DNA of 64,000 bases from Whitmania pigra (taxonomy: Eukaryota > Annelida > Clitellata > Hirudinida > Haemopidae): the NCBI GenBank assembly GCA_021613335.1, contig JAJTWR010000471.1, forward strand, positions 359,501-423,500, written 5' to 3'. Below are positions 25,301-35,551 of the stretch, in pieces. Position 1 is the first letter of the stretch. Each line of letters opens with the position of its first letter. The position numbers and the translations under genes are program-made. The notes under the pieces were generated by a model. That model did not search any database and was not told where the DNA came from. It saw only the letters and a program-made list of their open reading frames with translations.

Positions 25301-25558
25301 TATTGGAGTAAATGCCAAGCGCAATCTAGGAAAGAGCAATCCAGGAAAGAGCTTTTCGTTTGTAACTGAGAACGATGGTTCCGTGATAGGTGTAGCGACA
25401 AATTCGGACTTTATTTTTATCCTGATTAACAGTAAAACCACTGAAAGAAGAACTGGTATAAATATTTCAGCGAGGGTTAAGGCTATTTTCCTTTTCTGAA
25501 GGAGCCAGTTCTTCTTGGTTAGAAGAGCGAATTGCCTACATCCTCTGCTACAAATCAT
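16314..25558 (-). CDS. ABCA-family full transporter (ABCA1/ABCA3-like), about 20 exons
   Basis: A complete two-halved ABC exporter of the A subfamily, which moves lipids across membranes (family role). Start at 25558 ([20 protein letters not shown], the typical ABCA N-terminal K-N-W-L motif before TM1). Exons fall near 25244-25558, 24857-25146, 24548-24803, 23900-24136, 23469-23650, 23098-23281, 22732-22880, 22432-22558, 21761-21917, 21390-21550, 21033-21245, 20634-20885, 20417-20523, 19118-19970, 18885-19010, 18480-18695, 17995-18386, 17526-17868, 17106-17275 and 16314-16800. NBD1: Walker [10 protein letters not shown], signature [12 protein letters not shown], Walker [14 protein letters not shown]-loop [12 protein letters not shown]2: [21 protein letters not shown] split by an intron, [21 protein letters not shown]. 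All catalytic motifs look intact. TMD1 has the [15 protein letters not shown] coupling element. The C-terminus ends in a Cys cluster ([10 protein letters not shown]), a possible palmitoylation site. Exon ends are approximate. Confidence 0.9.
18781..18922 (-). repeat. 34-bp tandem repeat that copies an exon end and its splice donor
   Basis: On the minus strand the ABCA exon ends ATAAACATCTTTACGG and is followed by GTAATTTAATAG. The unit ACATCTTTACGGGTAATTT plus TAATAGTTTGTG is repeated about four times into the intron, each copy carrying exon-like sequence plus a donor. The first donor (exon end 18885) keeps the frame with the next exon (start GCACAGCTTCAGC). Later donors add 34, 68 or 102 nt and meet stops. 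Confidence 0.8.
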
Positions 25559-26137
25559 GTTTTAAAGAATCTTCTTCGAGCGACAACAAGAACTAAATTA
25601 CTTATTTGTATTTCCCTTCTTTATTTAAACAGTTCACAAGGAGCACTTCTTTTTATCAAAGCACTTCGCAATTGAGACGGTGGCCTTATGTTGTAAAGTT
25701 GCATCCGCGTTGACGCGCGCAGGTAGAACGGTTTCTATAATGTTATGGAGCGTTTCGAACAGAAACCATTGATAACTCTGGTATGATCTTTTTTTCTCTC
25801 TTCCCTTTCAGACACACAATTAATTGAATTTGTTTTAATGCGTTTTGATGTACCTTTCCAAGGATTTGAATCAAATCCAAACAAACTCGAAGCAACATCT
25901 TGGATGGGATTTGTCCTTTAATTTAAGTATGGACAGATGTTTTACACTAGTTAGACTTGCAATGAATCAATCAAAAGTTCTGCTGAGGTTTAATTATAGA
26001 ATAATTTATTAAGATATTGTAAGACGCAACAACATTCTGAATGATTAGCATAACATTGACGACCGATTATTTATATGCCTAATAGACATTTATCGACCAT
26101 TCATTTACATTACGATAAGAAGCTCCTTACGCCATAA
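25559..26137. other. Upstream of the ABCA gene, no gene seen
   Basis: Presumed 5' region of the ABCA gene. A slightly GC-richer patch at 25685-25725 (GCATCCGCGTTGACGCGCGC) may be a promoter element. No TATA box is convincing. Confidence 0.35.
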
Positions 26138-26285
26138 ATTGTGTTATCATTTCATTATTATTACATTATCATTGTATTATCATTACATTATCATAGTATT
26201 ATCACAGTATTATCATGACATTATCATTGTATTATCATTACATTATCATTGTATTATCATTACATTATCATTGTATTAGCACTGT
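26138..26285. repeat. Minisatellite of ATTATCATTGT / ATTATCATTAC units
   Basis: About 12 copies of an 11-12-bp unit (ATTATCATTRYATT type), ending 25 bases before a hAT element. Confidence 0.85.
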
Positions 26286-26310
26286 ATATGCCCTATAAAG
26301 CATTCGTGCG

Positions 26311-27400
26311 TAGTGTTGTGAGCGTGAAATATTTCAATTGTTTTATTTCAAAATGTTTTGTTTTTTTTTAAATATTTCAACACAAAAAAAACACAAAAAA
26401 AACAAAAACAAATTAATGTTAATTAAAAAAATTAATTAATTAATTAAAGTTTTATTGTTTATTGCTAATTTTGTAATTATTTATCGTGCAGGAAATTATT
26501 AATTAATTTTTGTAAATGTATTCCTAATATTCAGCATCTTTTGTCTTTACAAAAATCAACTTCAGTGGTATTTCAGATCAATAAAATAAGCGCTTCTCAC
26601 TCCAAAAAAAAATTATTTAAAGAGCTTACCAGCCATTTCCAAAGCACACTCTCTGATTCATTGACGTCTCTTCAACTTTCTGCCCAAGAAATAGAAAAGA
26701 TGAAAGATATTTTGTTGGAGAGAAAAAAGTTCTGCCTCAAAACAATTCATAAAGCAGCTATCTTGCTGGATCCTCGCAGCATCGATCAACAGCATATCAA
26801 TGAAGAAGATGTAATTGATGCGTGTGAGCTTCTAAGTATTTTAGCAAAAAACACTGATGGTATTTGTGAGTTGGACGTTATGGCTGATATAGCAAATTAT
26901 CGATCCAGATGTGGGTTGTGAGCAATGCAGTTTGTTTGGCAGTCATCTTTACAAGTCCTACCAATAGCCTGGTGGAAAGGTATATGTTCATCACGACCTC
27001 TTGCTAAAGTAGCTTCTAAGATTTTGTCATTGCCTGCAACAACCGCTGTAATTGAAAGAAGTTTCAGTGCCTATTCCTTTATCCAGAATGATAAACGGAA
27101 CCGCCTCACCACAAACAGAGCTGGAAAACTAGTTTTTATTTCCCAAAACTTAAAGCTTATGGCTTGCAGTACTTCAGAAAGTAATCACAACTCTGAAGCA
27201 GAAGACGAAGAATCTGAGAAGGATCAAGACAGTGAAATTGATGAAATGGATCAAAACTGATTTAAATTAGCACTGCTATTCTTATTTTTTATTGTTTGTC
27301 TTATTGAAGTTGCAATAAATCTGTTTGTCCAATCATGAATTATCATTTTATCGATAAATTTAAAAAAAACCCATAAAAAACATGTTTTTTTACAACTCTA
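26311..27400 (+). mobile_element. Deleted hAT transposon, 1090 bp, 8-bp target duplication
   Basis: The element is flanked by identical TTCGTGCG octamers (26303-26310 and 27401-27408). Its ends are short imperfect inverted repeats, TAGTGTTGTG and TAGAGTTGTA. Inside is the 3' part of a hAT transposase. Eight-base duplications are diagnostic of hAT elements (family knowledge). The 5' two thirds of the transposase are missing, so the copy is not autonomous. Confidence 0.85.
26541..27260 (+). pseudogene. hAT transposase C-terminal fragment with in-frame stop
   Basis: Two frames (26541-26921 and 26925-27260) are in the same register and separated by one TGA at 26919-26921. The second part has the hAT dimerisation signature (LAKVASKILSLPATTAVIER, then SFSAYSFIQNDKRNRL) and ends in an acidic tail. 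The catalytic N-terminal domain is not visible. Broken and truncated, hence inactive. Confidence 0.85.
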
Positions 27401-27785
27401 TTCGTGCGTTAACCATTCATTTTTATGGCCTCATAAACAAATTCAATGACCGGTCGTCCCATCGCCCTGAGTCAGCATTCAATGCAAAATAAAAGTTTTA
27501 TTGGAGTTGGGAACAATAACCTCAATACGCTCACCATATTTTTTTTATAAATCTTCTATCGAAAATTCGAATTCCTGAACATAAGTACTTTAGATCGATT
27601 TTATTTATTTAACTTGTTATTGTGTTGCTCAGGTTATACCTGTACATCAATATGCATCGATGAAATGCGCTTCTTTCAAACGGCCTAGGCTAAGCAAGCT
27701 TTTTAGCTGAAAACACCTGGAGTCCACAAGACCTATAAATACTAGAATAGCCAAATTTAATAGAATATTCCTTTAACTATATAAC

Positions 27786-30700
27786 TCATTTTAAACAATT
27801 AATTGTGGCCAAAACTGCAGATCTCATGTCAGTGTTTTGGAACAAAGCCCTAACAAGGTGGTCCATTTCTTCTGAAGTGAATTCTTCAGCCAGCGGTCCT
27901 TTGCCAGATGCCCATCTATCTCCTATCTCAATGAGTCTGGCATTCAAGATGAATTTCAACTCCTTCATTTTAATCCAGGACTCGACGTACTTGAGAGCAG
28001 GCAGTCTGTTGGAGTCATTCGCAGGGAAAAGTTCATTCCCCAGATTTTCCAACTTGCCAATGACATGCACGAATTGCTGACCATCCGTTTCGGAGATGTC
28101 CTCCAGTCGGGTGATGTTCCTCATAACTTCAACAATGCACGAGTCCAACAGAGTACCTTTCGGTTAAATCATTAATTATGGATTAATAAATACTACAAAT
28201 TGTTTAGATTTTTAATTAATAACACATAATTAATAAAATAAAATTAATAATGGTTTTAGTGCACAATAGCGTAAATACAAACTATGTGACAATGCAAATT
28301 ACTAGTTCTAAAATTTAATTGTGGGCAACACAAACCAACACAAATTAATTAATTAAATGAAACACAATTTGTCTAAACTTTCTACAAACCAATTAGTTTT
28401 TGGCAGAGTGATGGCAAAACATCGGACCAAATGTTATTCAAATGTCTGAGTCTCACTGAAACCTTGTCGACGCTTCTGTCGAGTTCCTTGGAATTCTCAT
28501 CTTCGCTGATGTTTTCATAACCTGAAGTTAAAGATACCCTTTACCAAACAATAAAAATAATTTAACTTAATCAGAAATGATTTGGTAAAGTATAACAAGC
28601 AAGTAATCAAATTAATACCAGTTTGAAGTCTTAAATCTTCAACGATTTCATCTTTCTGTTGACTGATGAATTCCTTCAATGAGTCGACACCAACGTTCCT
28701 CAGACTGACAGCAAAATCAAGAAAACTTGAGGCAGAAGGGAGTTTAGGAAAAACTTCCTTAAGTTTCCTCTCGAGTTCCAGCGACTTGTGCGACAAGTAC
28801 AAGCAGTTGTTGTGGTGCACAGCTAGCCGAATTTTCGTCAATTAGTTCTTAAGGCATATTTAAATGATAAATCCTGATAAATCTTCTCTTACAAATTGAC
28901 TCTCAAAATAAAACTAAAAAATTAATACAGTAACTGACTCAAATTCACCCATTCAGTGCATTAGATTAGAAAGTCACACATATAAATTCCTAGATCATTT
29001 TTTTCCACATTGAAACATTCATGATGAAGAAATTTATTGTTAAGATTGTGCCTGATGCCACTACACAAGAACAATACTGATGAGAACGAGACGGCAACAA
29101 GCAACCTACCCGGAAGAAGAGGAAGATTCTGAATGTCCTTCTGGTGATGAAGAGGAACGATGCTGACGAACAGCTGCAAGACTTTCCGACATGTCTCGTA
29201 AAATGTGACGGCCACCTCTTCCATTCCGATCAGGTTATTGTCAGACAAATCAGCCATGAAGTCTTCGAGTTGAAGCCAAACTTTGTGCACTGAAGAACTT
29301 TTTGTTTACATTCAAAGTTTAGAAGAGAGCACATGATTTTTAACAAATCAAAAAAACATTATTATAATCTAATAATTGCACTTTATAATTGACTTTTAAT
29401 TTTCATTTCATACTGTAGAATTTAATTACAAAATTAAAAAGCTAAAAATCTACCTGATTTGACACCTGGGGAAATTAAAGAGAGGTGTAAGTGCAACTTT
29501 AGTAAAAGATTCCATTTCACTGGCTTCCTCAAATTCCTTTGGAAACTCGTCTCCAACATCGACGGTGGCATGCAGGGGTTCCTTGAGCATTGTTCGTGTC
29601 GTCAGCAAAATGTTTTCACAATTCTTTGCTACGAAAGCCACTTCGGAGTTCCTCGTCAAAAACAGTTCCTTATCACCTAAAATCGACGAAAATTACTGTG
29701 CTGATGATTCCCCATAAAACTTCATAATAATTTTGTAAAATCTAGACAATCAATAAGATGAAGGATTTGACATAAACCACCTACTGGAGAAAAATTGAAA
29801 TTCTTGAGCAGTGATCTGACAATCTTTGAGGAGGGTTGTAAGTTTATTAAAATGTTTGAACTCTTTCGAAGACTTCGGGATGACTTTTTCGACGACTTCA
29901 CCGTTCAATTGTTGGAAGACTTGTTGTGAAATGTTGTTTCCAATCAACTCCATGCACGAGTTTTCAACCTCATTGTCGGACTTCAAGCCTCGACCGAGGA
30001 AAATGATCAATTCTTTCACATTTTCAATCACTTTCTCTGATGTTGTAAGATTCAGTGCAAATAAATCACTCTGCTTTCTGATGGAAAGACTGCCATTACT
30101 GATTCTCATTTCACAGTGGTTACTTAAAATTGTGTCAAAAACATTCAATAAAAGATCATTTGAAAGCTTTTTGATGCTAGATCCCAGAATGTTCAGTTGA
30201 TGCATGGATTTTGAAATTTCTGACCAAAGCTTTGCATCTACCTATTTCAAAATAATGTCATGTTTAAGTTTCTAATGAATCTACAAAAAAGCAATGCTGA
30301 TATCCGTGCCACATTGAAAAACTCAAATAGAACCTTGTTAGATAAGGTAATTGTGATCACATCAGAATCTTTGGTAATCTGAGGAATTTTCATCTCGAAT
30401 AGCTGGATGTTTTTAAAATGAATATTCATAATGGTAATAGGTTACTAATAATTTAGAAATTGCACAGTCATAAATGCAAACATAAATTACCTCATTAAGT
30501 CTTAACAGGAGTTTTTCATTCAACTGTTCTTCCATCTTGTTCAGCATTTGAAAATACTTTGCCTCTTTCAATTTTGAGTGCTCAAATATTTCACTTGAAG
30601 AAGAAGAGTCCTTAATATCTGCATTTTAGAAAACAACTTGATTTCCTTTTAAATAAAATTGCAAATTATTAATATTTGCAAACGAGCAATATACCTTTAA

Positions 30701-31277
30701 TGGTTTTTAAAGTCTTCGTGGCATACAAATAATGCTTCGAATCAAAATGCTGTTTGAAATCTAAAAGCTCCTTATTTAAAGACTTTATGTAACTTAAAAT
30801 TATTAGTGTCTTGTCAACTCTGTCCAACTTTGTTTCAAGGGAATCGATTCCAATAGGAGAGAGTTCCTTAACAAGAGTTATCTAAAAAAAAATTAAATTA
30901 ATTTAAACTACTTTAATCTGATAATGTTTAAATGATGCTACATACTTCTCGTAAGATATCGTATTTTACATTTTCAGCCTTTTCATTAAGTAATTCCAAT
31001 TTTTTGTGTAATCCTTCAGCAACTTGCATACTTTGTGAACATTCTTCAAACTTGCTATCCAGTTTTTTACAAAACCCACTTTTTGTTTCTTCTAATTTCC
31101 TCGAGATCTGATCAGCTTTCGTTCCCACGTCATCTTTCTCTAGATTAACTAGACATGATTAAAGCTGATTTTTAAATAATACGTCTATAAAAAAATATTC
31201 CACTCAATTCAAAACTCACTATCATAGTTTTGCAAAAATTCTCTAACGAAATCGTCGCACATCTGGCCTTCTGGCAT
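27786..31277 (-). CDS. zw10: ZW10 homologue (kinetochore / Dsl1-type tethering protein)
   Basis: Multi-exon gene with start at 31277 (MPEGQMCDDFVREFLQNYD, donor GTGAGT). Exons follow near 30945-31150, 30705-30883, 30492-30620, 30274-30420, 29778-30245, 29450-29680, 29106-29290, 28619-28850, 28388-28522 and 27786-28158. Landmarks against vertebrate ZW10: the N-terminal helical stretch DVGTKADQISRKLEETKSGF, the middle LQLFVSIVPLHHQKDIQNLP, AVHHNNCLYLSHKSL, EVMRNITRLEDISETDGQQF, and the C-terminal EIGDRWASGKGPLAEEF then LVRALFQNTDMRSAVLATI, all of which I recognise as ZW10-family. ZW10 acts in the RZZ complex that loads dynein and Mad1 at kinetochores and in the NRZ complex that tethers Golgi-to-ER vesicles. 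N-terminal and central exons are divergent, and their boundaries are approximate. Confidence 0.88.
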
Positions 31278-32305
31278 TTTCCGAGTCTGCACTAAGCCAA
31301 TTTTCCCAGGCTTAATTTGTATACAAGACCAAAAGAAAACGAGATTGTAAATTCATTATACATATTTATTAAACACGCGTAACGATACATTACGTTTAAA
31401 AATAGATTATCAAAAGACAATCTAAATTTTTAACAACTTGATTCAATTTTAAATTTATCTATCCAAAATCTTGTCAAAAGGAAAGGTTACTTACACGACA
31501 AGCGAGAAACGTTAGCATGAAAATGAAAACATTAAAGTTGCAAACTTAAAGTATTAATCGTCAAAAGTTTAGATAAGACACTTAAGCTGGTTTTATTTCA
31601 TCTGAATTCAGAAGCGTAGTTAGGCGGAACTGATAAATTGGCTTAAAGGGCAATCCTTCAGATGTGTAGCTAGGGGTAAAGGCTACATATGTCGCCGGAT
31701 CCCAAGGTACAGGGGCGCCATAATGGGGCATATATCCGACCTTCAACAAGGAATATTTGAAATCACAGCACTGTCAACTCTGACAACCGCAGCTTAAAGT
31801 TCGCAAGATCCACTTGCCACATTTTTTTGGAACACTTGAATGTACATTCATTTTTACTAATTCAAACATTTGTTGGGAAGAGTTAAAAAAATCTGTGCCC
31901 ATCACAATAAGACACGACGTAGTGCACGATCAGAAGCTAAGGCTATCCGTGAAGGACTGGATGAATTATTAGGACTGTTAGAAAACTTGTGACAACTTTA
32001 ATAGGACGGGATATTGCAAGAACGCAAGCCACCATCATCACATTCGGTCTCATTATGATTATGATCATCAACCCAGAAAATTAAAAGCATTTTTCTCCGT
32101 GCTGAAGCGGGTTTTGTGTTTTCAGTTTGGTACGCCATTCCCTCACTAATATTGTACGTGGTATACAACCATTAAGCACGTGTAAACGATTTGTTAAAAA
32201 AGTTAACTATACAAATTAATTTACATCTGCAATGGTTGAAGGCTAACAAAAGCGTAATAAATAAAAGCGATTCACAAAACCAACAAGATGATAGAATGCC
32301 TGAGA
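31278..32305. other. Intergenic, possible short coding relic
   Basis: Holds repeat-like GC-richer DNA at 31610-31745. At about 31885-31992 (+) a short frame reads HHNKTRRSARSEAKAIREG and ends in a stop, with coding-like composition but no ATG or splice context. I cannot name it. Confidence 0.3.
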
Positions 32306-34099
32306 CTAGCTGTCAGAAGAACGTTTTGTGATATATTTATCGACTTCTAAATTGACGACATGTTTATAGAGTTTATTCATCGCTGCATCTCGGTTCTTGG
32401 AGGCCATATTTTCCATCTCTCTGATGGTTTTCGTCAAACCCGCATCAATGATTAGAGCGGCATTATCTCTAGAATTTCTCATCTGAGTGGAACATATAAA
32501 TAGCATATCATTCAACCGGTTGAACTCCATTATTTAAACGTTACAAAAGAGAGATTCAAGTTCAAAATGTATTGTGCTCGCAATCTGCATCCTCGCCACC
32601 ACAACAGACATTTGTAAAAACACTCCCTAAATGCTTCACTTCATACCAAAAAGTTGTCCAGGTTGAATCGATACTTGATTTCTTTCGTAATGACGTTCAT
32701 TTCGAAACGTGCGGCTTCTGCAGCTCTCCGTGATTGCTCCACTCTACCTGGCACAAAAAACAACTTGCTATCATATTGTAGTAAATGTTTAATAGTTATC
32801 ATATTGTGGCTTTAAATATGTTTTTTAATAAACTAGCTACCATATTTAGATATATTATTTGTTAGAGTAGCTTTACGTTATAAGGAAATCAAATGTGATG
32901 CACAATATCAAAATGATGATCTTTTAAGTAAAAGCAATCCGCTTGTAAACGATCAAATTATTGAAGTCTTTAATCAATTGAATTAAAACGATATTTTAAA
33001 ATCGCAAATAGGGACATTTTAACAGACAAGATATTAGAAGAAAATACTCAGCTATTAACATTTATCAAAAAAACTTTTGATAATGGTGTTCCTTGTTCTT
33101 GTTTCTTGTTCCTGACTTTGCGATGATTTGTTTCCAAAATTGCTTAGCTATGCGGGAAAGTAACTTAACCCAACCGGCCAACTTTATACTGAAATTGCGT
33201 TTCCTATAATCGTTTGCTTTGACATCTTCCTCCGTTTTCCCATTTCATTTTAATCTCTTGAAGTCTTTGCTAAATTTTGAGATAGAATTAGTTCTTTCAC
33301 AAACAGAAATTACCTCAATTTTCTTTTCCAACAACATCCAGTGTCTTTTCTGAGATTCCACCGCTAACAATCTTTTGAAAATCGATAAAAAGTCACTCAA
33401 ACAAAAGCGAAACAGGAACAGGAATAAATAGGAAGTTTGAAAGTTAGCATAAGCACAAATCCAAAGATAGTTTATCGCCAAGTTTAAAAATGTGCATATA
33501 GGCAAGTTTTGGAACCATTTAAGGCATGCTTTTATTGTTTGCCGAGGTAATTTAGCAGTGTCATTAAGGATATAATTGTATTGAAAAAAATCCGTTCTTG
33601 AATAAACGTCAACAGACAGTTTTCCCTCTATCAAGGTATCCGTATTGGCAGTTTTACTATATTTATATTCTTAATACTGTTACATCTAGGAGAAGGATGG
33701 TTCTTCAGATGTTAGGAGATTGAAATAAATCAAGCGACTGCAGACCCGCAATCACACATTAAGACTGTTTTCATGTCAAAGTTGACTTGAAGTTTAATCA
33801 AAAGAGTTATTGTTAAATGAAAGAAGACATCGAAGTCTATGTAAGATATGAATTATATGATATACAATAATGCCTAACGAGTTTCAGCTTTACGAATCTT
33901 TGCCCTTGCAGCTTTCTCGGCGTCCATGAGGTTCATGACTTCCTTTTCGAGTCTGATTTCCTGTAGCTCGATATTTTCTACAACCGGCTGTAAGAATACA
34001 CACTCATGCAAGGCAAATCTGATTGAACACTCGACTTTGACTTACTTGTTCAACTTCTTCTTCTTTCTTTCCGAAAATTGACGGACAAAACCACGACAT
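32306..34099 (-). CDS. Small coiled-coil protein, about 160 residues, 4 exons
   Basis: Reconstructed from phase-compatible exons. Exon 1 ends near 34046 and starts MSWFCPSIFGKKEEEVEQ (donor GTAAGT). Exon 2 is about 33882-33991 (PVVENIELQEIRLEKEVMNL, ending AKIRKAET, weak donor GTTAGG). Exon 3 is about 32651-32752 (RVEQSRRAAEAARFEMNVIT, donor GTATGA). Exon 4 is 32306-32528 (FNRLNDMLFICSTQMRN to a C-terminal KRSSDS). The product is highly charged and helical with heptad-like spacing. Small size, a short N-terminal FGKK motif and basic-then-acidic helices recall ESCRT-III/CHMP-like proteins, but I do not see a convincing match, so no name is given. A frame at 33313-33362 (ESQKRHWMLLEKKIE) also looks exon-like, but its phase does not fit; it could be an alternative exon. 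Confidence 0.5.
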
Positions 34100-34966
34100 T
34101 TAATTTCCCTCATTTCAGCTACTCCATAACACATAGTACGTCACTCGTGTTTTGTCAACAATAAACCACAATTGAACATTGTTTAAAATCACAACTTATT
34201 CTAACCAAAATCCAATTTCAATTAAATTAATTAATTAATTAGATTTTAAACCGCGGAACTGACTTTTAAACATCTAATGATAACACTAGCTCTGTTATTT
34301 AAATTAAGTATTAAATTAATAAAGCTTTATTTGTTCTGAGCACTCTGTTAAATCAGAAATAAATAAAATACGAACATAATGCAAAATTTACTGCTAATTT
34401 ATATTGCTATTCCCGTTGAAAGCGCAACTTTGTTTACACTAGTTTACAAGTATCATTATCATTATCATTAACATAATAATAATATATTAATAATATTATA
34501 TAACGATTATATAATATGATATTATATTATACAATTATATATATATAATATATAATATATATATATATTAATATATTAATATTATGTAATAATTATTATA
34601 TAATTATATTATTATCATTATTATCACCAGTATTTGTTTTAAAGCATTTTTTGGAATTTAATCCTCATTGAACTCTTTAATAAAATGTCCGTGGCATTAA
34701 ATTTGGTTTATTTTTGATATTGCAAACCAGCAAAAAATAATTAAAAAAAACAGCATTTGTTTACTACTCAGTAGTTCACTATCTCAATGACTTAATTAGC
34801 GAACTTAGCAAAGGTAAAAGTTAATGACAAATCATTTATTTATTCAAATTGTTTTATTTTATTAAAATTAAAAGAAAATAAGTCATATTTCAATCATTTA
34901 ATGAATGGCCTAATCACATGGCATAACTGTTCCTTCAAGCACAAATGAGTCGATCATTGGAGGACT
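34100..34966. other. Intergenic, AT-rich
   Basis: No gene. Contains the AT palindromic tract described separately. The 34810-34966 part is presumably the 3' untranslated region of the adenylate kinase gene. Confidence 0.4.
34443..34630. repeat. AT-only palindromic tract with ATTATC microsatellite ends
   Basis: Runs of TATCAT flank about 130 bases of nearly pure A/T with many TATA and AATATATT palindromes; likely to extrude cruciforms. No gene content. Confidence 0.8.
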
Positions 34967-35551
34967 TTACTTTTTCTTTTCTATAGCAATTTTGCATTGG
35001 GAAAAGACTTCTTCAGGCTCTGCTTCAGCGTCGATTTCGACCAGTTTCTTCTTCTTCGTGCAATATTCAGTTATTGGTTTGAGGTTCATATTGTGAGTGG
35101 CAATTCGAGCGGCAATAACCTCTTCCGTATCATCCGATCTTCCCTCGGTCGCAGCCCTCTCTAAAGATCTTGCCTTCATTGTGTCATCAGTGGCTTTGAG
35201 ATGAATAACCTTAATAATTGGCGCAATCTCTTTTTCAAAGAGAGTACACTGAGCCACGTCTCTGGGATAGCCATCTATTATAAATCCTTTGCTGGTTGCC
35301 GCTTCCTTGATCATGTTCTCTTTCAAGAGCTGGATCACAGTGGGCGTTGGCACCAGTTCACCTCTGTCAACTGCAGCCTTTACCTTCTGCCCGGTTTCAG
35401 TTTCTCCTTGAATCTCCTTTCTCAGAAGTTCTCCAGTCGAAAAGTGAGTCAATCCGCATTCAGAAGCTAATTTTTTGCCAGTTGTTCCTTTGCCAGCCCC
35501 GGGTCCTCCAATGACGCAGTAAACTTTGGATTTCTTCAGTAACTTAGCCAT
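34967..35551 (-). CDS. Adenylate kinase, AK1-type (cytosolic short form)
   Basis: 194 residues, the normal length for the AK1/UMP-CMP short family, coded in one exon. Catalyses ATP + AMP to 2 ADP. P-loop GGPGAGKGT at residues 15-23, AMP-binding STGELLR (38-44), IIDGYPRD with R97, and LID arginines in LERAATEGRSDD and AARIATHN. All expected catalytic residues are present, so it should be active. It ends in a lysine-rich tail (IEKKK). Just upstream of the ATG a TGTTTCAG acceptor suggests an intron in the 5' untranslated region. A diverged paralogue in the same orientation lies about 14 kb away (49109-49693), and similarity extends into the 5' flank. Confidence 0.95.
   Translation of the reverse strand: MAKLLKKSKVYCVIGGPGAGKGTTGKKLASECGLTHFSTGELLRKEIQGETETGQKVKAAVDRGELVPTPTVIQLLKENMIKEAATSKGFIIDGYPRDVAQCTLFEKEIAPIIKVIHLKATDDTMKARSLERAATEGRSDDTEEVIAARIATHNMNLKPITEYCTKKKKLVEIDAEAEPEEVFSQCKIAIEKKK

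Noticed and set aside
31885..31992. Short frame reading HHNKTRRSARSEAKAIREG
   Set aside because: Coding-like composition but no start, acceptor or recognisable family; noted only as part of the intergenic entry.
33313..33362. Exon-like ESQKRHWMLLEKKIE in the small coiled-coil gene
   Set aside because: Its phase fits neither the preceding nor the following exon; kept only as a possible alternative exon.
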